From positions 310,001-374,000 of the forward strand of contig NZ_PCPT01000002.1 of the NCBI RefSeq assembly GCF_002975435.1: a DNA stretch of 64,000 nucleotides, written 5' to 3'. The position numbers and the translations under genes were made by a program. This document shows, piece by piece, positions 46,862 through 55,158 of this stretch; the stretch's first letter is position 1; every line of letters begins with the position of its first letter. The notes beneath the pieces were generated by a model that was not told the DNA's origin, made no database searches, and saw nothing but the letters and a program-made list of their open reading frames with translations. This stretch comes from Arthrobacter sp. MYb227 (GTDB lineage: Bacteria > Actinomycetota > Actinomycetes > Actinomycetales > Micrococcaceae).

Positions 46862-48340
46862 ATGGACATGTTGACCACTATCAACGATGCAATCTGGAAC
46901 CCCATGGCGTACTTTGCCCTGGCCGTTGGATTGTTCTTCACGGTCATGACCGGACTCGTGCAATTTAGACGCTTCCCGGACATGATTCGCCAGATCCTGA
47001 GCAAAAAGAACTGCCCCGATGGAATTTCTCCCGCGCAGGCACTGCTCCTGACGCTTGCAAGCCGCGTGGGTGTGGGAAATATTGCCGGCGTTGCCACGGC
47101 AATTGCCGCAGGTGGTCCCGGTGCCCTGCTGTGGATGGTTATCTGCGCGCTACTTGGCTCGGCAAGCTCGTATGCCGAGACCGTGCTGGCCCAGGTCTTC
47201 AAGCGCCGCATCAATGGCGAGCACCGCGGCGGCATGCCGTTCTACATTGAGCACGGGCTCAAACTGAAGTGGCTGGCGGTAGTGGTTTCGGCAATTGCCA
47301 TGCTTGGGTACGGATTTGTCTTCCCCGGCGTGCAGTCAAATAACATCGCCTCAAGCGTTGAAACTGCCTTCAATATTCCGCCGCTGGTTAGCGCCATCGC
47401 CATTACCGCACTGATGGCATTCGTGATTGTTGGTGGCACCAAGCGCATTGTCGGCGCCGCACAGATCATGGTTCCGGTCATGGCGGTTGGCTACATTCTT
47501 GCGGCACTGATCATCGTCATCGCGAACTACGAGCAGATTATTCCAACCATCAACCTGATCATTTCTTCGGCCTTCGGCACCCATCAGGTCTTTGGTGGCA
47601 TCGTCGGTGCAGCGGTGGCCTGGGGTGTGCGCCGCGCTGTTTTCTCCAACGTTGCGGGCGTGGGGGAGGGGACCTATGGAGCGGCAGCGGCCTCGGTTTC
47701 ACACCCATCCAAGCAGGGTTTGGTCCAGGCTTTCTCCATCTACATCGATACCGTTGTTGTTTGCTTCGCCACCGGTCTGATGATCATCATGACGGGTTCT
47801 TACAACGTGTTTGCGGCAGATGGCACGGCACTTGTGCAGGGAGTTCCCGGGATTACCGCCGGAGCCGCCTACACGCAGACGGCAATCAGCACGGTGCTGC
47901 CGGGTGTTGGCCCGGGCTTTGTCGCCATTGCACTGTTCTTCTTTGCCTTCACCACCCTTGTCGCTTTCTTCTACATTGCCAAAACCAACCTTGTCTACCT
48001 CAGTGGGCGAGACGATAATCCCGTCTTGGACTGGGCCTTAAAGCTTGGCATGCTCGGCATTACCTTCTACGGCGGCATTGTCAGTGCCGATGTCATGTGG
48101 GCGGTTGGCGATATTGGTTACGGAACCCTGGGCTGGATCAATATGCTCTGTCTGCTCGCGCTTTCTGCGGTCGTCTTCAAGGTCACCCGTGACTACGACA
48201 AGCAGTGCAAGGCGGGACTCGATCCAATCTTTGATCCGCTGAAACTTGGCATTACCGGTGCTGATTACTGGGTTGAAGAGGCCGAGAATATTGCTAAAAA
48301 CCAAGCGGGGACGCCGGTAAACGCTGCTCTTTCAGAATAG
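46862..48340 (+). CDS. AGCS-family amino acid:cation symporter
   Basis: A 492-residue membrane protein of the alanine/glycine:cation symporter family, with about 11 hydrophobic segments. The family signatures LASRVGVGNIAGVATAIAAG and GPGALLWMVICALLGSASSY are clear. Members usually carry alanine, glycine or proline-like amino acids with sodium. Its place directly before the hydroxyproline degradation genes, together with site C upstream, suggests uptake of free hydroxyproline or proline. Confidence 0.9.
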   Translation: MDMLTTINDAIWNPMAYFALAVGLFFTVMTGLVQFRRFPDMIRQILSKKNCPDGISPAQALLLTLASRVGVGNIAGVATAIAAGGPGALLWMVICALLGSASSYAETVLAQVFKRRINGEHRGGMPFYIEHGLKLKWLAVVVSAIAMLGYGFVFPGVQSNNIASSVETAFNIPPLVSAIAITALMAFVIVGGTKRIVGAAQIMVPVMAVGYILAALIIVIANYEQIIPTINLIISSAFGTHQVFGGIVGAAVAWGVRRAVFSNVAGVGEGTYGAAAASVSHPSKQGLVQAFSIYIDTVVVCFATGLMIIMTGSYNVFAADGTALVQGVPGITAGAAYTQTAISTVLPGVGPGFVAIALFFFAFTTLVAFFYIAKTNLVYLSGRDDNPVLDWALKLGMLGITFYGGIVSADVMWAVGDIGYGTLGWINMLCLLALSAVVFKVTRDYDKQCKAGLDPIFDPLKLGITGADYWVEEAENIAKNQAGTPVNAALSE

Positions 48341-48360
48341 TTCGGCCAACCTCTTCCCTC

Positions 48361-48381
48361 TGTACAATGTCACATGCTACT
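48361..48381 (+). promoter_or_regulatory. Operator site D upstream of the hydroxyproline operon
   Basis: TGTACAATGTCACATGCTAC lies 100 bp before the deaminase gene and belongs to the five-member motif set. A partly inverted copy (ATGTGATGTAC) follows at 48388-48398, as expected for a dimeric GntR site. Confidence 0.65.
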
Positions 48382-48479
48382 ATTGAAATGTGATGTACGG
48401 CATGGAGCTGCAAGCGTCACCCACAAGTTTGAAATTCAGTGAAGTACCAACACTTTAATCCTCTTGAAAGGAACACAAC

Positions 48480-49385
48480 ATGAGCACCACCAAGAAGCCA
48501 TGGCACGGAGTTATCGTCGCATCGGCACTGCAGTTCAAGGACGACTTCTCGGTTGACTACGAGGCATTCGCAGACCACGTACGCTTCCTTGCAAGCAGCG
48601 GTTGCGACGGCATCGCACCTAACGGATCACTGGGTGAATACCAGACCCTTTCCGATGAAGAACGTGCAAAGGTCATCGAGGTCGCTGTAGAAGCGGCTCC
48701 GGAAGGCTTCGTAGTCATGGCAGGCGTTGGCGCCTACGGCGGACTGCAGACCCAGAAGTGGGCGCAGCAGGCCAAGGATGCCGGCGCACACGCCATCATG
48801 TGCCTGCCACCAAACACCTACCGCGCATCGGAAGAGGAAGTAGTCGAGCACTTCCGCCTCGCCGCTTCGGCAGGCCTGCCGGTTGTTGCTTACAACAACC
48901 CATTCGATACAAAGGTTGATTTGACCCCGGCACTTGTTGCCCGACTATTCCACGAGGGTCTCATCGTAGGCATCAAGGAATTCACCGGTGACCCACGCCG
49001 TGCCTACGAAATCAAGGAATTGGCACCGGGCATGGATATCCTCATCGGCACCGATGATACGGTCCTGGAAATGGGCCTTGCAGGTGCCGTTGGTTGGGTA
49101 GCCGGCTACCCGAACGCCATCCCACACGCAACCGTGGAACTTTACCGTCTTGCCACCTCCGGCGATCTGACCGACATGGTTCGCGCTCGCGAAATCTACC
49201 GCGACCTGCACTCGCTGCTGCGCTGGGACACCAAGACCGAATTCGTTCAGTCCATCAAGCTTTCCATGGACGTTGTGGGACTCAACGGTGGCGTCTGCCG
49301 CCCGCCGCGTAACCCGCTCACCCCGGAGATCCACGCAGCGGTTATCGCCGACACCGAGGCTGCAGTAGCCAAGGGTTACAAGTAA
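48480..49385 (+). CDS. DapA-family deaminase of hydroxyproline pathway
   Basis: A 301-residue class I aldolase-fold protein of the dihydrodipicolinate synthase family. The Schiff-base Lys166 (GIKEFTGD) and Tyr138 (VVAYNNP) are present, as is the GSLGEYQTLSDEER segment in place of the DapA GTTGE loop. In hydroxyproline pathways such proteins are 1-pyrroline-4-hydroxy-2-carboxylate deaminases, giving 2-oxoglutarate semialdehyde. Its neighbours supply the previous and next steps. GAAAGGAAC precedes ATG 48480. Confidence 0.88.
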   Translation: MSTTKKPWHGVIVASALQFKDDFSVDYEAFADHVRFLASSGCDGIAPNGSLGEYQTLSDEERAKVIEVAVEAAPEGFVVMAGVGAYGGLQTQKWAQQAKDAGAHAIMCLPPNTYRASEEEVVEHFRLAASAGLPVVAYNNPFDTKVDLTPALVARLFHEGLIVGIKEFTGDPRRAYEIKELAPGMDILIGTDDTVLEMGLAGAVGWVAGYPNAIPHATVELYRLATSGDLTDMVRAREIYRDLHSLLRWDTKTEFVQSIKLSMDVVGLNGGVCRPPRNPLTPEIHAAVIADTEAAVAKGYK

Positions 49386-49405
49386 CCTGAAAAATACTCG
49401 TAGTC

Positions 49406-49444
49406 GGGGGTGGGGGTTTGTTCTAGACGCAAACCCTCGCCCCC
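49406..49444 (+). terminator. G-rich hairpin between deaminase and epimerase genes
   Basis: Stem arms at 49406-49420 and 49430-49444 pair with two mismatches around a 9-nt loop. It probably attenuates rather than stops transcription into the next gene, giving more deaminase transcript. Confidence 0.55.
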
Positions 49445-49499
49445 ACTATGACCCGCCCTTTAGACACAACACCTGATCGTTAGAGAGCCTGCATCCCTC

Positions 49500-50501
49500 A
49501 TGCGCACTAGCCGGATCTTCCACGCAGTGGATTCACACACCGAAGGCATGCCAACCCGCGTTATCACCGGCGGCGTTGGAACTTTCCCCGGAGCCACGAT
49601 GGCCGAACGTCGCCTCTGGTTTATGGAGAACAGCGACGGGATCCGTAACCTGCTGATGCGCGAACCACGAGGACACGCCTCCATGAGCGGGGCCATCCTG
49701 CAACCCTCAACACGCCCAGATGCAGACTTTGGAGTCCTCTACATTGAGGTCTCCGGACTCCTACCCATGTGTGGACATGGAACCATCGGCGTGGCCACCG
49801 TGCTTGTTGAAACCGGCATGGTTGAAGTCCACGAACCAGTCACCACCGTCCGACTTGATACCCCCGCCGGATTGGTCATCGCCGAGGTAGCAGTCAAGGA
49901 TGGACAGGCGGAATCTGTCACCATCCGCAACGTGCCGTCCTATAGTGATCGTTTGGGAGCCAGCGTTGAGGTACCGGGCTACGGCACGGTGAACTATGAC
50001 CTGGCCTTTGGTGGAAACTTCTACGCCATCGTCGAACTCGAAGAGTTGGGCTTGCCCTTCGAACGCGAACGCAAGAATGATTTGCTCGCCGCCGGCCTAG
50101 CCATCATGGATGCCATCAACGAAACTGACGAACCTGTACACCGCGAACGTGATGATATTCGCGGCTGCCACCACGTCTACCTCAAGGCCCCGGGTTCAAA
50201 TGCCGAGTACTCACGCCACGCAATGGCCATTTACCCGGGTTGGTTTGACCGTTCCCCATGTGGAACGGGCACCAGCGCACGTATGGCTCAGCTACATGCC
50301 AAGGGCGAGCTGGAACTGAACACAGACTTCATCAATGAATCGTATATTGGCTCACAATTCACCGGACGGCTTGTCGAAGAAACCACCGTGGGCGGGTTGC
50401 CCGCGGTTATCCCAACCGTGACCGGACGCGCCTGGCTCACCGGAACGGCCCAATATTTCCTTGATCCAACTGATCCGTTCCCGGAAGGATTTTCGCTGTG
50501 A
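49500..50501 (+). CDS. 4-hydroxyproline 2-epimerase
   Basis: A 333-residue proline-racemase-family enzyme with both catalytic Cys residues, Cys91 (PMCGHGT) and Cys254 (DRSPCGTGTSAR). In this setting it converts trans-4-hydroxy-L-proline to cis-4-hydroxy-D-proline, the substrate of the dehydrogenase encoded downstream. It overlaps the following gene by 4 bp. It is only moderately similar to the enzyme at 29275, so the two may differ in substrate (proline versus hydroxyproline, or free versus released residues). Confidence 0.92.
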   Translation: MRTSRIFHAVDSHTEGMPTRVITGGVGTFPGATMAERRLWFMENSDGIRNLLMREPRGHASMSGAILQPSTRPDADFGVLYIEVSGLLPMCGHGTIGVATVLVETGMVEVHEPVTTVRLDTPAGLVIAEVAVKDGQAESVTIRNVPSYSDRLGASVEVPGYGTVNYDLAFGGNFYAIVELEELGLPFERERKNDLLAAGLAIMDAINETDEPVHRERDDIRGCHHVYLKAPGSNAEYSRHAMAIYPGWFDRSPCGTGTSARMAQLHAKGELELNTDFINESYIGSQFTGRLVEETTVGGLPAVIPTVTGRAWLTGTAQYFLDPTDPFPEGFSL

Positions 50502-51451
50502 CCCTGCCATATTTTGATGCAACCGAGGTTCGCGCCTCGCTTCCCTTTAACCGTGCCATTGCCGCCATCGAGACGGCACTGCGCACGGATACCGATCCCG
50601 AAATAGACGGGCCACGCCTCTTTGCACCGGCACCCGATGGAGAATTCCTCCTCATGCCAGCGGTAGGGGATGGATACTCGGGGCTCAAGGTAGCAACAAT
50701 TGCTCCCTTGAACCCGGCCAAGGGCGAAGAAAAAATTCAGGGCGTATATCTGCTCTTTAATTCTTCAAATCTTTCTCCCATCGCCGCCATGGATGGTGCC
50801 GAACTCACCGCCATCCGCACCCCGGCAGCAACACTGACGGCAGTGAAAAACATTGCAGAGGCTCCCGGGGAAACCGAGTTCACCAAGACCCCCAAGGTCT
50901 TGGTCTTCGGCGCGGGAATCCAAGCGGTCAACCACATCCGCGCCGCTAAGGCAGTCTTCCCCGATGGAACCTTCAGCGTTGTGGGTCGGCGCGTCGAACG
51001 CATTGCAGCCCTGATTGAACAGCTGGCAGCAGAAGGTATCGCGGTGACTCGCGGTAGCCACGATGACATTGGGCAGGCGGATGTCATCCTGTGCGTCACG
51101 TCCTCACCAACACCGCTCTTCGATGGTTCATTGCCTGCAGATCATGCAATTATTGCCTCGGTCGGTCAGCACGGACTCGACGCCCGCGAAGTTGATGAGA
51201 CGCTTGTGAAACGCTCGCAGGTCATCGTTGAGGGGCGCGCATCCTCCTGGCGTGAAAGCGGAGATTTGATCCCCGCACGCAGCGTCGAGGAATGGAAAGA
51301 AATCAATCCACCAAACCTCAAAGACCTCGTTGACGGCAAATTTAAGCGCGTAGCCGGTAAGCCAAGCCTGTACACAGGAGTGGGTATGGCGTGGGAAGAC
51401 TTGGTATCTGCGGTAGTGGTGTATGAAGATCACAGGAGTAGAAACGCGTAA
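50498..51451 (+). CDS. Ornithine cyclodeaminase/mu-crystallin family protein
   Basis: A 317-residue protein with the family's Rossmann segment (VLVFGAGIQAVNHIRAAKAV) and N-terminal dimer domain (GLKVATIAPLNP, ELTAIRTPAATLTAV). Members include ornithine cyclodeaminase, Delta1-pyrroline-2-carboxylate reductase (LhpI) and alanine dehydrogenase. Next to hydroxyproline genes a pyrroline-carboxylate reductase is most likely, perhaps acting on Delta1-pyrroline-2-carboxylate or its 4-hydroxy form. The start is GTG 50498, overlapping the epimerase stop. Confidence 0.85.
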   Translation: MTLPYFDATEVRASLPFNRAIAAIETALRTDTDPEIDGPRLFAPAPDGEFLLMPAVGDGYSGLKVATIAPLNPAKGEEKIQGVYLLFNSSNLSPIAAMDGAELTAIRTPAATLTAVKNIAEAPGETEFTKTPKVLVFGAGIQAVNHIRAAKAVFPDGTFSVVGRRVERIAALIEQLAAEGIAVTRGSHDDIGQADVILCVTSSPTPLFDGSLPADHAIIASVGQHGLDAREVDETLVKRSQVIVEGRASSWRESGDLIPARSVEEWKEINPPNLKDLVDGKFKRVAGKPSLYTGVGMAWEDLVSAVVVYEDHRSRNA

Positions 51452-51479
51452 GCGTACCTGTGGAAATCGGAGAGAAATC

Positions 51480-52181
51480 ATGCCTGGCACATCAAAGTTC
51501 GTAATCGAAAAGCTCGACCGTCAAATGAGTCTGCGGGAAACCGTCACCGAAAAACTGCGGACCTCAATCATTTCTGGTGACCTGGTGGAGGGTGAATTAT
51601 ATTCGGCCCCTAGTCTGGGCGCTGCCTTCGGCGTCTCGGCAACACCGGTACGTGAAGCAATGATGGACCTTGTTCGTGAGGGTCTGGTGGAGACCGTCAA
51701 AAACAAGGGCTTCAGGATCACCGGCATGACAGACGCCGAACTCGAAGAAATTTCGGAGATCCGATTGCTCATTGAACCGGAAGCAACAAAGCGTGCCTTG
51801 CCGCTCATCCCGAGCGAAAGCATAGGAGAACTGCGCGGCCTTGCCGATGAAATTGTCCGTACGGCAAAGAACAAGGATCCGGAAGCTTACCTAGCCGCCG
51901 ACCGGGCCTTCCACTCCCGGTTGCTCTCCTTCGCGGGTAACAAGCAGCTTGTTGAACTTGCCACGGATCTACGTTTGCGCACCCGCATGTATGGGCTCAA
52001 AACACTGATGGATAACCACCAGCTTGATGGCTCCGCACAGGAACACCACGAAATGATCGATTGTGTTGAACGAGGTGATGGGGATGGAATCTATCAGCTG
52101 ATGATCCACCACATCTCTCACGCACGAGGTCTGTGGAATACCGGGGCCCCAGAACACGCCGAATTAGTTTCAGAAAAGTAA
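51480..52181 (+). CDS. GntR/FCD-family regulator of hydroxyproline genes
   Basis: A 233-residue regulator with an N-terminal winged helix (SLRETVTEKLRTSIISGDL, then PSLGAAFGVSATPVREAMMD) and a C-terminal all-helical FCD ligand domain (metal-type residues in DRAFHSRLLS and EHHEMIDCV). ATG 51480 is preferred over an upstream in-frame ATG at 51423, because it has GGAGAGA 6 bp upstream and the earlier start lies in the previous gene. It is embedded in the hydroxyproline operon and is the best candidate to bind the shared 21-bp motif at five nearby promoters. Confidence 0.9.
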   Translation: MPGTSKFVIEKLDRQMSLRETVTEKLRTSIISGDLVEGELYSAPSLGAAFGVSATPVREAMMDLVREGLVETVKNKGFRITGMTDAELEEISEIRLLIEPEATKRALPLIPSESIGELRGLADEIVRTAKNKDPEAYLAADRAFHSRLLSFAGNKQLVELATDLRLRTRMYGLKTLMDNHQLDGSAQEHHEMIDCVERGDGDGIYQLMIHHISHARGLWNTGAPEHAELVSEK

Positions 52182-52198
52182 TCACAGTAGGAGTACGC

Positions 52199-53380
52199 AT
52201 GAATGCGCCCAGCGACGTCATAGTCATTGGTGCCGGAGTTATTGGTTCGGCGATAGCTTTTTTCGCCAGCCAACAAGGACTCTCGGTCACCGTGCTGGAG
52301 CGCGGACTACCCGCCAGCGGAACCAGCTCCGCCTGCGAGGGAAACATTCTGGTCTCAGACAAGGAACTGGGAGCAGAACTCGAACTGACAAAGTTCTCCC
52401 TTGATACCTGGCGGGGCGACCTGGCCGAGCACGCGGGGCACTGGGAATTCGAATCCAAGGGAGGCATCATTGTTGCCTCCAAGGAATCCTCCCTTGCCTC
52501 CCTTGACCGTCTAACCCGTGCCCAAGGCGAGTACGGAATTGACGTTGAACGCGTTGATATTCCACGGCTGCGCGAATTTGAACCACACATTTCTCCCGAT
52601 GCTCTGGGCGCCGCCTGGTACCCGGATGACTGTCAGGTGCAGCCCATGCTGGTTGCCGGACACCTGCTCAACCTTGCCCGCAAAAACGGTGCCAAGGTAC
52701 AGGTCAACACGCGGGTGACCGGATTTGTGCGTCATGGAGAAACCGTCACCGGCGTCACAACAGACCGCGGCGAGTTCCATGCCCCGGCAGTAGTGAATGC
52801 GGCGGGCAGCTGGTCCGAACATATTGCAGCGCTTGCCGGGGTAAACGTCCCTGTAAAGCCACGCAAGGGATTTGTCATGGTCACCGAACCATTGCCACCC
52901 ATGGTTCACCACAAGGTTTATGCTGCCGAATACGTAGATAATGTTGGCAGCTCGGATGCCGGCCTACAATCATCCCCGGTGGTTGAGGGAACACCCGCGG
53001 GATCTATCTTGATTGGGTCCTCGCGCGAGCGCGTTGGCTTTGATAGGTCAGTGAACACCGAGGCACTACGCCAAATGGCAACCAACGCCATTGCCCTATT
53101 CCCCTTCCTGGAAAAAACACGCATTATCCGTCACTATCATGGTTTCCGCCCCTACTGCCCCGATCACTTACCAGTGATCGGCCATGACCCACGCGCCCCC
53201 GGGCTCTGGCATGCAAGCGGCTATGAAGGTGCCGGAATCGGCCTCTCGGCTGGAACCGGCAAACTGATGGGTCAAGCATTGGCTGGGCTAGCTACCGATA
53301 TGTCACTTGCCCCCTTTGCGCCCGAACGCTTTGGCGAATTTACCCCGAACACCATGATTTCCCAGGAGTCGGCAGCATGA
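52199..53380 (+). CDS. D-hydroxyproline dehydrogenase, FAD (DAO-type) subunit
   Basis: A 393-residue DAO-superfamily flavoprotein with the FAD motif DVIVIGAGVIGSAIAFFASQ at residues 6-25 and a C-terminal YEGAGIGLSAGTGKLMGQ block. The ATG at 52199 has AGGAG 5 bp upstream. With the two following genes it forms the beta-gamma-alpha set of a heterotrimeric D-hydroxyproline dehydrogenase (related to opine and HCN-synthase-type enzymes) that oxidises cis-4-hydroxy-D-proline to a hydroxypyrroline carboxylate. It overlaps the next gene by ATGA. Confidence 0.9.
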   Translation: MNAPSDVIVIGAGVIGSAIAFFASQQGLSVTVLERGLPASGTSSACEGNILVSDKELGAELELTKFSLDTWRGDLAEHAGHWEFESKGGIIVASKESSLASLDRLTRAQGEYGIDVERVDIPRLREFEPHISPDALGAAWYPDDCQVQPMLVAGHLLNLARKNGAKVQVNTRVTGFVRHGETVTGVTTDRGEFHAPAVVNAAGSWSEHIAALAGVNVPVKPRKGFVMVTEPLPPMVHHKVYAAEYVDNVGSSDAGLQSSPVVEGTPAGSILIGSSRERVGFDRSVNTEALRQMATNAIALFPFLEKTRIIRHYHGFRPYCPDHLPVIGHDPRAPGLWHASGYEGAGIGLSAGTGKLMGQALAGLATDMSLAPFAPERFGEFTPNTMISQESAA

Positions 53381-53643
53381 GTAACCCACCGCAACGGATC
53401 ACGGTAAATCTGAATGCAACCCCGGTTCAGGCAGAAGCCGGGCAAAGTGTTGGAGCCGTGCTGATGGGCCAAGGCATCAAGGCCTGGCGCACCACCCGCA
53501 ATGAGGGAAAACCCCGTGGGCTTTTCTGCGGAATTGGTGCCTGCTATGACTGCCTGATCACCATTGACGGTGAACCCAACCAACGTGCCTGCATGGTCCA
53601 GGCCAGCGACTCAATGAACATTGAAGGGGACTTCAGCGCATGA
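53377..53643 (+). CDS. D-hydroxyproline dehydrogenase, [2Fe-2S] subunit
   Basis: An 88-residue ferredoxin-like subunit with four cluster ligands in plant-type order: Cys51, Cys56, Cys59 (CGIGACYDC) and Cys72. It should pass electrons between the DAO-type subunit and the larger FAD subunit. It overlaps both neighbours by 4 bp, as expected for subunits made in fixed ratio. Confidence 0.92.
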   Translation: MSNPPQRITVNLNATPVQAEAGQSVGAVLMGQGIKAWRTTRNEGKPRGLFCGIGACYDCLITIDGEPNQRACMVQASDSMNIEGDFSA

Positions 53644-55091
53644 GCAAGGAATCTACCTCACCCTTTGATGTTGCGGTCATCGGGGCCGGGCCGGCAGGTT
53701 TAGCGGCGGCAGTTGCCGCGGCCGAGCGCGGCGCACGCGTGGTGGTTCTTGACGCTGCTACCCAACCCGGTGGCCAGTTCTGGCGGCACCGTCCCGAATC
53801 CGTGGAACCAGACCCCGAGGGGCACGGCCACCACGGTTGGAAGACCTACCTAGACTTACGTTCACGCTTTGATGCAGCAATCTCCACGGGCGTCTTGCAC
53901 TATCTGCCCAATACCCAGGTCTGGATGATCGAGCGAGAAGACGCGGGGCGCTTTGTCCTACGCCTGACCCCTGCAACCGGAACCACTATTGAGGTTCCAA
54001 CGGTGCGTGCAGACAAGCTTGTTTCATGTGCAGGCGGCTATGACCGCCAGCTGCCACTTCCCGGATGGGAACTTCCAGGGGTTATGGCAGCCGGTGGCAT
54101 CCAAGCCTTTATCAAGGCCAACGGAACGCTGCCGGGCAAACGCTTTGTAGTCGCCGGAACCGGACCATTCCTGCTTCCAGTTGCGGCAAACATTGCTGCG
54201 GCCGGTGGCAAGGTTGTTGCAGTCTGCGAATCTTCCTCCCTGACCAATTGGTTACCGCATATGGGAGCGGCAAGCGGAGTTCCGGGTAAGGCACTCGAAG
54301 GGGCCGAATACGCGGCAATCTTTGCCAAACACCGTATTCGGTACCGCACCCGGACCGTTGTGACAAAGGTTGTCGGCGATTCCAGTGCCACCGCCGTACA
54401 AATCGCCAAGGTAGATGCTTCCGGTGCCATCATCCCCGGCAGCGAACGGTTGCTCGAGGACGTGGACATTGTTGGTTTTGGTTGGGGGTTCACCCCACAA
54501 ATAGAACTTGCAGTTTCCTTGGGTGCCGAAACTCGCATCGACGCCGATGGCTCCTTGGTGTGCGTAGCGGATGAGAAACAATCAAGCACCGTTCCGGGGC
54601 TATTTCTTGCAGGTGAAGTCACCGGGGTGGGCGGAGCAGTGCTAGCCGTTGCCGAAGGATACGTCGCTGGTGCCTCGGCAGCAAACGGCGAACAGCCCAA
54701 GACCAGCACGGCACGGCAAATTCAGCGACACCGACGCTTTGCCTCAGCCATGCATCAGGCGCATCCGGTACCCGAAAAGTGGGACGAGCTACTGACCGAC
54801 GACACCTTGATCTGCAGATGTGAAGAAGTCAGCCACGCACAGGTAACCGAGGCACGCGATGTCCTTGGCGCCACCGATGCACGCACCATGAAGTCGTTTA
54901 CCCGCACCGGGATGGGCTGGTGCCAGGGCAAGGTCTGCGGCTATGCGGTTTCCTGCCTCTCGGCAAAGGGAACAACTGATGAAAACGCCCAACACGCATC
55001 CCTGACATCGGTTGCCAAACGCCCCGTGGCAACACCACTCACCCTTGGCGAAATCAGCACCCTAGATTCACGAGAACCACACAACCTCTAA
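53640..55091 (+). CDS. D-hydroxyproline dehydrogenase, large FAD/NAD(P)-fold subunit
   Basis: A 483-residue pyridine-nucleotide-disulfide-oxidoreductase-fold protein. An FAD motif lies at the N terminus (DVAVIGAGPAGLAAAVAAAE) and a second dinucleotide fold is at about residues 160-190 (RFVVAGTGPFLLPVAANIAA). The C-terminal BFD-type [2Fe-2S] domain has Cys392, Cys394 (CRCEEV), Cys428 and Cys433 (CQGKVC). The layout matches the alpha subunit of hydroxyproline, opine and hydrogen-cyanide-synthase-type dehydrogenases. It probably hands electrons to the respiratory chain. Confidence 0.9.
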   Translation: MSKESTSPFDVAVIGAGPAGLAAAVAAAERGARVVVLDAATQPGGQFWRHRPESVEPDPEGHGHHGWKTYLDLRSRFDAAISTGVLHYLPNTQVWMIEREDAGRFVLRLTPATGTTIEVPTVRADKLVSCAGGYDRQLPLPGWELPGVMAAGGIQAFIKANGTLPGKRFVVAGTGPFLLPVAANIAAAGGKVVAVCESSSLTNWLPHMGAASGVPGKALEGAEYAAIFAKHRIRYRTRTVVTKVVGDSSATAVQIAKVDASGAIIPGSERLLEDVDIVGFGWGFTPQIELAVSLGAETRIDADGSLVCVADEKQSSTVPGLFLAGEVTGVGGAVLAVAEGYVAGASAANGEQPKTSTARQIQRHRRFASAMHQAHPVPEKWDELLTDDTLICRCEEVSHAQVTEARDVLGATDARTMKSFTRTGMGWCQGKVCGYAVSCLSAKGTTDENAQHASLTSVAKRPVATPLTLGEISTLDSREPHNL

Positions 55092-55158
55092 AGACTGACC
55101 GACTTAGTGACCCCGCTTCACGGGGTTACCCGCAAAAGCGTGAAAGGACCAAAACATC

